Source of the DNA: Megasphaera hominis
GTDB lineage: Bacteria > Bacillota > Negativicutes > Veillonellales > Megasphaeraceae
Assembly (NCBI RefSeq): GCF_014269395.1
Contig: NZ_JACOGK010000010.1
Location: forward strand, 14,260-78,259
Direction: 5' to 3'
Length of the DNA: 64,000 nt
The notes under the pieces: model-generated
What the model saw: the letters and a program-made list of their open reading frames with translations, nothing else
What the model was told of the DNA's origin: nothing
Databases searched by the model: none
Made by a program: the position numbers and the translations under genes
In this document: positions 8,102 through 16,775 of the stretch, piece after piece
Layout: every line of letters begins with the position of its first letter
Position numbering within the stretch: position 1 is the first letter of the stretch

Positions 8102-9478
8102 GTGTCTATGTCAAATTGGAAAGAAGTGCTCGATATACGCAAGGACAGCGCGCCTATCAGTGAAATTGCCGACCGTATTGAAGCGGATTCGTCTGTCACC
8201 GGGGCCAACCTGATTATCTTGATTATGGCCATACTCATTGCTTCCATTGGCCTCAACATGAACAGCGTAGCCGTCATCATCGGCGCCATGCTCATTTCGC
8301 CCCTCATGGGCGGCATTGTCGCAACCGGCTACGGCATGGCTACGTATGACCTCCACTTCCTCAAACGGTCTGTCGTCAAAATGTCTTTCCAGATTGTCTT
8401 TGCTCTCATTACGTCAGGCCTTTATTTTTCCCTGACGCCACTTACGACACCGTCACCGGAAATGCTGGCCCGCACGGCACCGACGGCGTGGGATGTCCTC
8501 ATTGCCCTCTGTGGCGGCATTGCCGGTGCCATTGGCAATACGCGCAAGGAAAAAAGCAACGTCATCCCCGGTGTGGCCATTGCGACGGCCCTCATGCCGC
8601 CCCTCTGTACGGCCGGCTACGGCCTGGCTATGGGGTCGTTTAAGTTTTTTACAGGTGCCATTTATCTCTTTTTCATTAACGGCTTCTTTATCGCCTTTTC
8701 GAGTTTCCTCATTTTTAAGGCTCTCAAGGTGCCCATGGCCCATGATATTTCTGAAGCCCATTACCATTTCCAGCAGCACGTCCTCATTGCCGTTGGCTTT
8801 ATCATCACCATTCCCAGTATTTACATGGCCTACCTTACAGTAAACGACAATATCCGCGATTCCCAGGTACAGACCTTCGTCTCCCAGGATATGGATCTCG
8901 ATTCGGCCAACGTCGTCGCCTACAATCTCGAAGACGGTACGCTCAACGTAGACGTCGTTGGCATGGCGTTGTCAAAAGCTGACATGGAGGATCTGCAAAA
9001 AAAGCTAAATCACTACACATACCTGAAAGACGTAAAGCTGCGCATCGTTCAGGGTAACGTCAATTCCATCAACCAGGACCAGGTACAGGAAATCGTCAAT
9101 GCCCGTCTGGCCAATGCCGTAAAGGACAGCGACGGCCATTCCTATAAAGACCTGGCCACACAATACTACGATTCCTACAAGCGGGAAGTTGCCGATCAGA
9201 GCGTTCTCCAAAACCTCAATAAGGAAGCGCCGGTGCTCTTCCCGGACGTACAGGAAATTACAGGCAGTACGCTTCTGCACGTAGATGTAGAGAAAAAGGT
9301 AATGACGGCGACGGCCTTCCAGGCCTATGTCACGGTACACTCGCCAATGAGTCCGGCTGACGCCAGCCGCCTGCAGCGCTGGATTTCGACGCAAACCTCC
9401 CTGCCGGTCATCCTTACGGTCCAGCAGGCCAGTACGCCGAGCAGCTTTTATGGTAATGGTATCGATTGGAACGAATAA
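8102..9478 (+). CDS. DUF389 family membrane protein
   Basis: 458 aa. The start is GTG 8102 (AAGGA 11 nt upstream); ATG 8108 is the alternative. Residues about 35-245 are membrane-embedded with the DUF389 hallmarks LNMNSVAVIIGAMLISPLMG and PGVAIATALMPPLCTAGYG. A C-terminal soluble half (about 250-458) follows. Family members are integral membrane proteins of unknown transport function, sometimes called TIGR00341 or uncharacterised hydrophobic domain proteins. Single-gene transcript with its own promoter and terminator. Confidence 0.9.
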   Translation: MSMSNWKEVLDIRKDSAPISEIADRIEADSSVTGANLIILIMAILIASIGLNMNSVAVIIGAMLISPLMGGIVATGYGMATYDLHFLKRSVVKMSFQIVFALITSGLYFSLTPLTTPSPEMLARTAPTAWDVLIALCGGIAGAIGNTRKEKSNVIPGVAIATALMPPLCTAGYGLAMGSFKFFTGAIYLFFINGFFIAFSSFLIFKALKVPMAHDISEAHYHFQQHVLIAVGFIITIPSIYMAYLTVNDNIRDSQVQTFVSQDMDLDSANVVAYNLEDGTLNVDVVGMALSKADMEDLQKKLNHYTYLKDVKLRIVQGNVNSINQDQVQEIVNARLANAVKDSDGHSYKDLATQYYDSYKREVADQSVLQNLNKEAPVLFPDVQEITGSTLLHVDVEKKVMTATAFQAYVTVHSPMSPADASRLQRWISTQTSLPVILTVQQASTPSSFYGNGIDWNE

Positions 9479-9485
9479 GTGCTAC

Positions 9486-9516
9486 AAAAAAACAGCCCGC
9501 ACGGGCTGTTTTTTTT
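9486..9516. terminator. Intrinsic terminator between DUF389 and ABC exporter genes
   Basis: Stem AAACAGCCC / GGGCTGTTT, GCAC loop, long T run on plus and A run on the other side. It can end both the DUF389 transcript (+) and the ABC exporter operon (-). Confidence 0.88.
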
Positions 9517-9532
9517 GTATGCCGGCACCTGT

Positions 9533-11386
9533 CTACACCGGAGCAAACTGGCTATTATAGAGGGCCGCATAGGCGCCACCTTTTTGCAGGAGTTCCCTAT
9601 GGGTACCCTGTTCGATAATGGCACCGTGGTCCATGACCAGGATCTTGTCAGCATCGACGATGGTCGACAGACGATGGGCTATGATGAAGGCCGTACGGCC
9701 TGCCATGAGGTCGCGCATGGCGTGGTTGATTTCCATTTCCGTCCGCGTATCGACACTGGATGTCGCTTCGTCGAGAATGAGAACCGGCGGGTTGCGCAGG
9801 ACGACGCGGGCAATGGTCAGGAGCTGGCGCTGGCCCGTGGAAATATTTTCATTATCGTTTTCAACGATCGTATCGTAGCCCTTGGGCATGGTACGGACGA
9901 AGAAATCTACACGGGCGGCCTTGGCGGCAGCGATGATTTCAGCCCGCGTAGCAGCCGGTTTGCCGTAGGCAATGTTTTCGGCAATAGTACCTTCGAAAAG
10001 CCACGTATCCTGCAGGACCATGCCGAAGTTTTCCCGCAGGTCGTGGCGCGTAAGGCTGGCCGTATCGACGTCGTCCAAGTAAATGTGGCCGCTCTTGACA
10101 TCGTAAAAGCGCATGAGGAGGTTGATGAGTGTCGTCTTGCCGGCTCCTGTAGCGCCGACGATGGCGATTTTCTGGCCCGGGGCGACGGCAAAGTCAATGT
10201 CTGCCATAAGGTCCGGCCCGGCCGCATCGGCATAGCCAAAGCGTACGTGGTCGAAAACGACTTTTCCTTTAGCCTGCGTGAGTGCTACCGGTACGGCCGG
10301 ATCGGCACTCATTTCCGGTTCATCCAACAACGCGTAGACCCGTTCGGCCGAGGCCAGGGCAGACTGCATGGAGTTAATGACGTACGACGCCTCTGTTAAA
10401 GGCTCAGAGGCCTGATTGACGTATTGGAAAAAGGCCTGGAAGGCGCCGACAGTAAGACTGCCGCCAATGAGGAGATAGCTGGCAAAGAGGGCGATGACCA
10501 CCTGCCCTAACCGGTTGATAAGGCGGATGGCCGGGTCGATAGCGTTGATGGCAAAATCCGCCTTTTCCGTTGCCCAGGCCAGTTCTTCTGTAGCTGCATG
10601 GACCTTGGCAGCACTGCGCGTTTCCTGTGTAAAGGCCTTGATCAAAACCTGTCCGCTGTAGGCTTCTTCTATGAGGCCCGTGACGAGGCTGAGTTTTTGC
10701 TGGCGTGTGCTGGCCCGTTCCAGGGTCACACGGGAAAAGAGGCGCGTGACGACGACGGCTAGCAGGGCAAAGGCAATGAATACGAGCGCCAGGCCGGCGT
10801 GAAACTGAAACATCATGACCACAGAGCCGATGAGGAGACCTGTCGACGTAAAGAGCCGCAGGATACCATTTTGCAGGGCTTCGGACACTTTATCCAGGTC
10901 GTTCGTAAAGCGGCTCAGGACGGCGCCGGTCCGCTGGCCGTCGAAATAGCACAGGGGCAGGCGGTTGAGCTTTTCACTGAGGGCCGTGCGCAAACGCAGG
11001 TTCAGGCCTTCGGCAAAGGTGAGCATCATGTACGACTGAAAGGTATAGAAAAGCCAGGCGCCAAAATACAGGAGCGCCAAAAAGGCAATCTCCTCTCCCC
11101 CTTGGCGCCACGTCACCTGGAAGGCTGCGCCTACGCTTTGACTGGCTTTGATAGTATCCCAAAGGAGGTTGACAATGCCGGCACTGTACCAAGGAGCAGC
11201 AATCATGAGAGCTGTATAGATAAGAACCGAGCACAGGATGAGGACCAGGCGTCCATGGGCATAAGCCGTCGTCTGCCAAAGACGCTTCAAGGTCTTGCCG
11301 GCTGCCTGGGGCCGTTCGATACTGTATTCATAATCGAGCTGTGGTTCTGCGTCGCTGCGCTGGAGAACCTGTTTTTCATCAGCCAT
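9533..11386 (-). CDS. ABC exporter half-transporter, canonical Walker B subunit
   Basis: 617 aa with an N-terminal six-helix ABC exporter membrane domain (about 50-350) and a C-terminal nucleotide-binding domain. Visible motifs: Walker A GATGAGKTT, signature NISTGQRQ (LSGGQ altered to ISTGQ), Walker B LILDEATSSVD with the catalytic Glu, and H-loop AHRLSTI. Its start overlaps the end of the partner gene by 8 bases, so the two are translationally coupled. Together they form a heterodimeric exporter of the LmrCD/BmrCD type, which usually moves drugs or lipophilic compounds. The substrate is unknown. Confidence 0.93.
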   Translation of the reverse strand: MADEKQVLQRSDAEPQLDYEYSIERPQAAGKTLKRLWQTTAYAHGRLVLILCSVLIYTALMIAAPWYSAGIVNLLWDTIKASQSVGAAFQVTWRQGGEEIAFLALLYFGAWLFYTFQSYMMLTFAEGLNLRLRTALSEKLNRLPLCYFDGQRTGAVLSRFTNDLDKVSEALQNGILRLFTSTGLLIGSVVMMFQFHAGLALVFIAFALLAVVVTRLFSRVTLERASTRQQKLSLVTGLIEEAYSGQVLIKAFTQETRSAAKVHAATEELAWATEKADFAINAIDPAIRLINRLGQVVIALFASYLLIGGSLTVGAFQAFFQYVNQASEPLTEASYVINSMQSALASAERVYALLDEPEMSADPAVPVALTQAKGKVVFDHVRFGYADAAGPDLMADIDFAVAPGQKIAIVGATGAGKTTLINLLMRFYDVKSGHIYLDDVDTASLTRHDLRENFGMVLQDTWLFEGTIAENIAYGKPAATRAEIIAAAKAARVDFFVRTMPKGYDTIVENDNENISTGQRQLLTIARVVLRNPPVLILDEATSSVDTRTEMEINHAMRDLMAGRTAFIIAHRLSTIVDADKILVMDHGAIIEQGTHRELLQKGGAYAALYNSQFAPV

Positions 11387-13109
11387 GGAGGCCGCCTCCT
11401 TTCGTCTGTGAGCTTACGATATGGCTGTATACCGGGCACGAGGCCACCAGGTCTTCATGCCGCCCCAGGCCGGCCATCTTGCCATCGTCCAGGACGAGAA
11501 TCTGCTCTGCCTGGGCGATGGTACTGACGCGCTGGGCAATGATCAGGACGGCACTCCCGGCCACTTCCTTTGCCAAGGCGTGACGCAAGGCGGCATCGGT
11601 CTTGAAATCGAGGGCCGAAAAGCTATCGTCAAAGATATAGAGATCTGCCTTTTTAAGCAGGGCCCGGGCAATGGCCAGACGCTGTTTCTGGCCGCCTGAG
11701 AAGTTAGTTCCCCCTTGGGCCACAGGCGCGTCGAGACCGCCGGGCAAGTCGCGGACGAATCCGGCCTGGGCGACATCCAGGGCATGCCACAGGTCAGCCG
11801 GCGTCGCGTCTTCGTTCCCATAGCGCAGGTTGGCTGCAATCGTACCGGAAAAAAGCCAGGCCTTTTGCGGCACGTAAGCAATGTGCTGACGCAGCTTTTC
11901 CTGGCTCAAACGGCGTACATCGACACCGTCTACAGCAATGGCACCGCCTGTCACGTCGTGGAAGCGCAGGATCAGCTTGGCAATAGTCGACTTGCCGCTG
12001 CCGGTACTGCCAATGATGGCGGTCGTCGTGCCGCGGCGCAAGGCAAAGGTCAGGTCCGACAAGGTTGCCGCTTCAGCGTCGGGAAAGCAGAAGGATACGT
12101 TGTCAAAGCGGCACACTGTTTCTGTTCCGGCCAGCACCGGTACGGTCGTCACAGCATCGCTGATTTCCGGCGCCTGCTGCAGGACTTCATGAATGCGTCG
12201 CAAGCAGACACGGGAGCGTGGCAGGACGATAACTACCATTTGGGCCATGATGATATAAAAGAGGATGAGCAGGGCATACTCCGTCACGGCTGTAATATCG
12301 CCGATGGCCATGCGCCCCAGGCCGACTTGGTTGCTGCCCAGCCAAAGGATGGAAACGATGCAGGCATTCATGACAAAAATGGCCAAGCTTTCCAAGCCGA
12401 AAAAGAGGCTGTTCGCCTTAATAGCAGACAATGCGTAATCTTCAAAGGTCTTGCGCAGCCGTTTTTCTTCGTACTGCTCCTTATTGAAGGCCCGGATGAC
12501 GCGGATGCCCGTGACGTTTTCCCTGAGGACCAGGTTGATGCGGTCCAGGAAGCCTTGCATTTTTTCATAAATGAAGGAGGCCTTGTGCGTAATGATGATG
12601 GCCCCGCCTAAGACGATGACCGTGACGCCGATCATGACCAGACCCATGGTCCGGTTGATGGCAAAGGACATGATGACACCTAAGGCGCACATGGCCGGTA
12701 CGGGCAGGATCATCTGGAGGGACCAGATGAAGGCCTGCTGGACGACGCTGACGTCACTAAGCGTACGCGTGATCATGGAGCCTGTGCCAATGCGTTCAAA
12801 ATCACTCGTCGAAAAGGTCAGGGAGTGGTCGTATAAGGCGTTGCGCAGGTCCCGGCCCAGGAGGGCTGACAGGCGGACGCAAAAATAGCAGGCTAAGAGG
12901 GCCGCTGCCGCAGCGACGAGGGCGACGGCAAACATGAGCGCCCCTTTCTGAAGGACCAGGGCCAGGTTGCCACTGTAGACGCCAATGTTAATCATGTCTG
13001 CCACGAGAGTCGGAATATAGAGAGTACCGCCTACGTCGACGATGGTAATGACCAGGATGAGAAGGATAAGGCCTTTATAGGGTTTGAGAAATGGAATGAG
13101 TGTACGCAT
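11379..13109 (-). CDS. ABC exporter half-transporter, degenerate-site subunit
   Basis: 576 aa from ATG 13109 (RBS AAAGGAAC); the open frame reaches 20 codons upstream into the regulator gene. Membrane domain about 1-310, then the nucleotide-binding domain: Walker A GSTGSGKST, signature NFSGGQKQR, Walker B LYIFDDSFSALD. The catalytic Glu after Walker B is replaced by Asp. With the altered signature in the partner, this makes one degenerate ATP site, the classic asymmetry of heterodimeric exporters such as TM287/288. Sits 13 bases after the MarR gene in the same operon. Confidence 0.93.
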   Translation of the reverse strand: MRTLIPFLKPYKGLILLILVITIVDVGGTLYIPTLVADMINIGVYSGNLALVLQKGALMFAVALVAAAAALLACYFCVRLSALLGRDLRNALYDHSLTFSTSDFERIGTGSMITRTLSDVSVVQQAFIWSLQMILPVPAMCALGVIMSFAINRTMGLVMIGVTVIVLGGAIIITHKASFIYEKMQGFLDRINLVLRENVTGIRVIRAFNKEQYEEKRLRKTFEDYALSAIKANSLFFGLESLAIFVMNACIVSILWLGSNQVGLGRMAIGDITAVTEYALLILFYIIMAQMVVIVLPRSRVCLRRIHEVLQQAPEISDAVTTVPVLAGTETVCRFDNVSFCFPDAEAATLSDLTFALRRGTTTAIIGSTGSGKSTIAKLILRFHDVTGGAIAVDGVDVRRLSQEKLRQHIAYVPQKAWLFSGTIAANLRYGNEDATPADLWHALDVAQAGFVRDLPGGLDAPVAQGGTNFSGGQKQRLAIARALLKKADLYIFDDSFSALDFKTDAALRHALAKEVAGSAVLIIAQRVSTIAQAEQILVLDDGKMAGLGRHEDLVASCPVYSHIVSSQTKGGGLHG

Positions 13110-13122
13110 ACTGGTTCCTTTC

Positions 13123-13593
13123 TTAGGACTTATCGAGAACCTTCTGAGAGGCGGCAATCTGCTCTGCAAAGGCGGCCTTCAGGCGGCCATTGAAGTATAC
13201 CAGGGCTTCGATAAATTCCGGTGAATAGACGGCTACCGTTTCGGCCAGGGCCTTGTTCTCTGCTTCATAAATGGGAGCCAGCACAGCATGGGCGTAGGCC
13301 TCGCCGGCTGCCGTAAGGTGGATGCTCATTTCCCGCCGCTTGCCCGGAATAGGCGTCAGCGTCAAATAGCCCTTGGCTTCGGCCTGCTTGATCGTCGAAT
13401 TGAGGGTCGATTTGGGAAAGCCCCACTGCGCGCAGATTTCCCGCTGCGAATGGGCTTCGCCGTTGTCGAGGGCATAGAGAAGCCACAAGAGGGACTTGCC
13501 CAGCCCCATTTTGGCTACGTCTGTGTAGTAGATTTCATCGATATTGTTAAGAGCCATGCTCAGCTTGCGCATAATGGCGCGTATATCTTCCAT
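13123..13593 (-). CDS. MarR-family transcriptional regulator of the ABC exporter
   Basis: 156 aa from ATG 13593, with a strong RBS (AAGGAGTG, 5 nt). The longer frame starts inside the operator palindrome and is unlikely. Winged helix-turn-helix at about residues 45-105: SQREICAQWGFPKSTLNSTI then the wing PIPGKRREMSIHLT. Flanking helices form the dimer interface. First gene of an operon with the two exporter subunits. A perfect palindrome lies over its promoter, so autoregulated repression relieved by a small molecule is the simple reading. Confidence 0.92.
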   Translation of the reverse strand: MEDIRAIMRKLSMALNNIDEIYYTDVAKMGLGKSLLWLLYALDNGEAHSQREICAQWGFPKSTLNSTIKQAEAKGYLTLTPIPGKRREMSIHLTAAGEAYAHAVLAPIYEAENKALAETVAVYSPEFIEALVYFNGRLKAAFAEQIAASQKVLDKS

Positions 13594-13606
13594 CGTATCA
13601 CTCCTT

Positions 13607-13662
13607 AAAAATCCGAAATCGTACATTAATACATCCCTAGTATAGTACGATTTCGGATTTTT
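13607..13662. promoter_or_regulatory. Perfect 18+18 bp palindromic operator of the marR-ABC operon
   Basis: Left arm 13607-13624 and right arm 13645-13662 (GTACGATTTCGGATTTTT) are exact reverse complements, 18 of 18, around a 20-bp spacer. On the minus strand the promoter is -35 TTGCTA (13661-13666), 17-bp spacer made of one palindrome arm, -10 TATACT (13639-13644). The second arm lies over the start of the transcript. Most likely the binding site of the adjacent MarR protein. Confidence 0.8.
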
Positions 13663-13676
13663 AGCAAGAAGAAAAT

Positions 13677-13716
13677 AAAAAGACGCCAGCGTGCGTCAGG
13701 CGCGCTAGCGTCTTTT
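13677..13716 (-). terminator. Intrinsic terminator of the metE-like gene
   Basis: Minus-strand stem AAAAGACGCTAGC / GCTGGCGTCTTTT with one mismatch and a T run, 26 bases past the stop codon. Confidence 0.85.
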
Positions 13717-13741
13717 GTATGCAATTGGATGAATCTGCCTA

Positions 13742-14869
13742 TTAGGCGTCAGGCCAAACCTTTTCGGCTGTTCTCTTAATGAGACGCAGTTTGTCCCACT
13801 GCTGTTCTGCCGTCATTTCGTTGCCTTCTTCTGTCGAAGCAAAACCGCACTGCGGGCTCAGGCAAAGCTGGTCCTTTGGTACATACTGCGAGGCTTCTTC
13901 AATACGGGCGATGAGGTCGCTTTCCTTTTCAAGCTGCGGGAACTTGCTCGTGACCAGGCCGAGGACGACCTTCTGGTTCTGGATGAAGCGCAGCGGTGCA
14001 AAGCCACCGGCGCGGTCCGAGTCGTATTCAAGGAAGAAGCCGTCGACGTGGCAGCCACCAAAGAGGATTTCTGCTACCGGTTCATAGCCACCGGACGAGA
14101 ACCACGTAGAGCGGAAGTTGCCGCGGCAAATGTGCATAGTCACGGTCATATCAGCCGGTTTATCAGCGATGGCGTAGTTAATGACTTTGACGTATTCCCG
14201 GGCAATGCGGTCCAGGTCGAAGCCACGGGCTGCATAGGCCTGGCGTTTTTCTTCGTCACAAAATTCCCCCCACGACGTGTCGTCGAGCTGGAGATAGCGG
14301 CAGCCTGAATCATAGAAGGCATGGACGGCCTTGCGATAGGCTTTGGCAATGTCTTCAAAGAGGACGGCTTCGTCTTCATAGCGCGGAATGGGCTGGTATT
14401 CCTCAGCGCGGACACAGCAAATGAGATGCAGCATAGACGGCGATGGGATAGTAAATTTGGCTACGGCCCGGTCTCCGGCTGCGGCTTTGACAAAGGCAAA
14501 GTCCTTGAGGAACGGGTGGTCACCAAAATCTACTTTATCTGTAATTTGCAGCGTTGCTGCCTTAGGCTGATGGCCTTTAAAGGCGACAGACCAGTGTTCG
14601 GCTTTGATGTGCTCTACCCCTTCGAGCTGTTCCAAAAAATCGAGGTGCCAGTAGCTGCGGCGGAATTCCCCGTCCGTCACGGCTTTGAGGCCAATTTCTA
14701 TTTCTTTATCGATCAGCTTCGTAATTTCTTCGTCTTCAATCTGACGCAGACCGGCTGGGTCCAGTGTGCCTGCCGTTGCTGCCTGGCGTGCTTCTTTGAT
14801 GCGGTCTGTCCGTAAAAAGCTGCCGACCACGTCATAACGGAACGGGCCTTTTTTGGTTTCTGTTGTCAT
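13742..14869 (-). CDS. MetE-like methyltransferase, short YxjG/YxjH type
   Basis: 375 aa, equal to the C-terminal catalytic half of cobalamin-independent methionine synthase. Opening PFRYDVVGSFLRTDRIKEAR, YLQLDDTSWGEF, MHICRGNFRSTWF and LSPQCGFAS are family hallmarks. The His and Cys of MHICRGN, the Glu of FLEYDSDRAG and the Cys of PQCGF are the expected zinc ligands. Proteins of this short type are thought to transfer a methyl group to a thiol such as homocysteine, but the donor is often unknown because the N-terminal folate-binding half is missing. I see no SAM riboswitch or T-box upstream. Own promoter (14921-14949) and terminator. Confidence 0.88.
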   Translation of the reverse strand: MTTETKKGPFRYDVVGSFLRTDRIKEARQAATAGTLDPAGLRQIEDEEITKLIDKEIEIGLKAVTDGEFRRSYWHLDFLEQLEGVEHIKAEHWSVAFKGHQPKAATLQITDKVDFGDHPFLKDFAFVKAAAGDRAVAKFTIPSPSMLHLICCVRAEEYQPIPRYEDEAVLFEDIAKAYRKAVHAFYDSGCRYLQLDDTSWGEFCDEEKRQAYAARGFDLDRIAREYVKVINYAIADKPADMTVTMHICRGNFRSTWFSSGGYEPVAEILFGGCHVDGFFLEYDSDRAGGFAPLRFIQNQKVVLGLVTSKFPQLEKESDLIARIEEASQYVPKDQLCLSPQCGFASTEEGNEMTAEQQWDKLRLIKRTAEKVWPDA

Positions 14870-14920
14870 CTGATATATCCCCCTTTGCTACGAGCTATAT
14901 TTATTAATAATTACTATTTT

Positions 14921-14949
14921 ATCATACTTGTTTTCATTATTCTTGTCAA
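14921..14949 (-). promoter_or_regulatory. Promoter of the metE-like gene
   Basis: Minus strand -35 TTGACA (14944-14949), 17-bp spacer, -10 TATGAT (14921-14926). Confidence 0.75.
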
Positions 14950-14985
14950 TACAGCCCTGCTATTCACCTAGAGAATAGAGACGTA

Positions 14986-16212
14986 TCATGCCCGCGTGGC
15001 CAGGACAGACAGGGATTCCAAAAGGACGTTGGCGCCACGGCACACGTCTTCGTCTGGCGTGTATTCATCCGGGCTATGGCTGATACCGCCAATGCTGGGG
15101 ACAAAAATCATGGCCGTCGGGCAAATGCGGGCCATCATTTGCGCGTCCTGGCCGGCACCGGAGACGAGGCGCCGCGACGAATAGCCCCGTTTTTGCGCTG
15201 CATCTTCGACGAGCTGGATCAGGCGGTCGTCGAAATGGACCGGATCAAAAGCGGTCATGTGCTCCACGCTGATCTGCACGTGGTCCGTTTGGTGCAGGCC
15301 TGTATAGAACTCATCGAGAGCCTGTTCGACAGCAGCGAGCTTGTCTGCGTCAGGATGACGCAGGTCGATCGTAAAGACAGCCTCTCTGGGAATGACGTTG
15401 ACGGCATTCGGTTTAAGTGCCAGCGTACCGATGGTAGCGACGCCGCCGTAGGTTTCGGCCAGCGTGCGGGCGTAAACGTTGACCTTAGCAGCTGCCAGGC
15501 CTGCATCATGACGCAGGCTGATCGGCGTCGTACCGGCATGATTAGCCTTACCTTCTATGGTGACACGCTGCCAGTGGAGGCCTTGAATGCCTTCGACAAT
15601 ACCGATTTGGATGCCGGCAGCGTCGAGGACCGGGCCCTGTTCGATGTGGAGCTCCAAAAAGGCATAGGGCCTGATGGCCGTCGCCTCTGCCGTTCCCAAA
15701 TAGCCAATGCGGGCCAGTTCGTCACCTAATCGCAGGCCATCTTTATCGATGCAGGCATAGACCTGGGCCGGCGTAATGCCACCGGCAAAGGCGAGAGACC
15801 CGGCCAGGTCCGGCTGGAAGCGGACGCCTTCTTCATTCATGAAGACTGTGACGCCCAGGGGACGGCGTGGCCGGGAGCCCTGTTCCTGTAAGGTCTGAAT
15901 CACTTCGAGACCAGCCAGGACGCCCAGGCAGCCGTCGTAAGGGCCGGCGTGGATGACCGTGTCAATGTGGGAGCCCGTAAGAACCGGTGCCTGGTCCTTA
16001 TTCTCCTCCGTTTCCCAAAGGCCGGTTATGTTGCCTACTTGGTCGATGACGATGCGAAGCTGGAGCTCGCGCATCCACGCCAGGACCAGGTCGCGTCCTT
16101 CCTTATCGGCATCAGAAAGAGCCAGACGCGTGCGGCTCGCCGGGCCATCGTGGCCGATGGTTCCCAGCTTTTGTATATGGCTCAAGAGCCGTTGTCCGTT
16201 GATCTGTAGCAT
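14986..16212 (-). CDS. M20 family Zn-dependent amidohydrolase (carbamoylase/allantoate type)
   Basis: 408 aa from ATG 16212 (RBS GGGAG, 9 nt); the upstream 16 codons lie in the rib terminator region. Metal-binding and catalytic motifs of the hydantoinase/carbamoylase group: GSHIDTVIHAGPYDG, FMNEEGVRF, LELHIEQGPVL, SGAGQDAQMMA, GISHSPDEYT. The family hydrolyses N-carbamoyl-L-amino acids, beta-ureidopropionate or allantoate. No purine or pyrimidine degradation genes lie nearby, so the substrate cannot be fixed. Confidence 0.9.
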   Translation of the reverse strand: MLQINGQRLLSHIQKLGTIGHDGPASRTRLALSDADKEGRDLVLAWMRELQLRIVIDQVGNITGLWETEENKDQAPVLTGSHIDTVIHAGPYDGCLGVLAGLEVIQTLQEQGSRPRRPLGVTVFMNEEGVRFQPDLAGSLAFAGGITPAQVYACIDKDGLRLGDELARIGYLGTAEATAIRPYAFLELHIEQGPVLDAAGIQIGIVEGIQGLHWQRVTIEGKANHAGTTPISLRHDAGLAAAKVNVYARTLAETYGGVATIGTLALKPNAVNVIPREAVFTIDLRHPDADKLAAVEQALDEFYTGLHQTDHVQISVEHMTAFDPVHFDDRLIQLVEDAAQKRGYSSRRLVSGAGQDAQMMARICPTAMIFVPSIGGISHSPDEYTPDEDVCRGANVLLESLSVLATRA

Positions 16213-16243
16213 AGGTATATTCTCCCGTGTTCGTAATAATTTA

Positions 16244-16273
16244 AAAAAAACGCGGCACAATGGCCGCGTTTTA
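16244..16273 (-). terminator. Terminator of the riboflavin operon
   Basis: Minus-strand stem AAAACGCGGC / GTGCCGCGTTTT with a short loop and a T run directly after ribH. Confidence 0.87.
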
Positions 16274-16281
16274 TGAAATTC

Positions 16282-16746
16282 TTAGAGTTCGCGAATAAGG
16301 TTGACCATTTCGATAGCGCTCGTAGCCACGTCAAAGCCTTTGTTGCCGGCTTTTGTGCCTGCCCGTTCGATGGCCTGTTCGATGTTTTCCGTCGTAATGA
16401 TACCGAAGAGAACAGGAATACCGGATTTTAAGCTGACCTGGGCTACGCCCTTAGCAGCTTCGTTGCAAACGAGATCGTAGTGGCTCGTAGCACCGCGGAT
16501 GACTGCACCGAGGCAGATTACAGCGTCGTATTTTTTTGATTCAGCCATTTTCTGGGCGATCAAGGGGATTTCGAAGGAGCCCGGAACCCATGCCGTCGTA
16601 ATGTCTTCTTCGGCTACGCCATGACGTTTCAAGGCGTCGTATGCACCGCCTAAGAGACGGCTGCAGATGAATTCGTTGAAACGGGCGACAACGATGCCGA
16701 CCTTTATACCAGAACCTATTAAATTGCCTTCTTTAATTTGTACCAT
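16282..16746 (-). CDS. ribH: 6,7-dimethyl-8-ribityllumazine synthase
   Basis: 154 aa, full length. Condenses the ribityl-aminouracil with dihydroxybutanone phosphate to lumazine, the penultimate step of riboflavin synthesis, in icosahedral or smaller shells. Family motifs are clear: [16 protein letters not shown], and [18 protein letters not shown], which carries the catalytic His. RBS AAGGAGAG. Last gene of ribD-ribE-ribH, 29 bases after ribE, and followed by a terminator. The usual partner ribBA, often placed between ribE and ribH in Firmicutes, is absent here. Confidence 0.97.
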   Translation of the reverse strand: MVQIKEGNLIGSGIKVGIVVARFNEFICSRLLGGAYDALKRHGVAEEDITTAWVPGSFEIPLIAQKMAESKKYDAVICLGAVIRGATSHYDLVCNEAAKGVAQVSLKSGIPVLFGIITTENIEQAIERAGTKAGNKGFDVATSAIEMVNLIREL

Positions 16747-16775
16747 AATGACACTCTCCTTATCGTATTAGGGAT

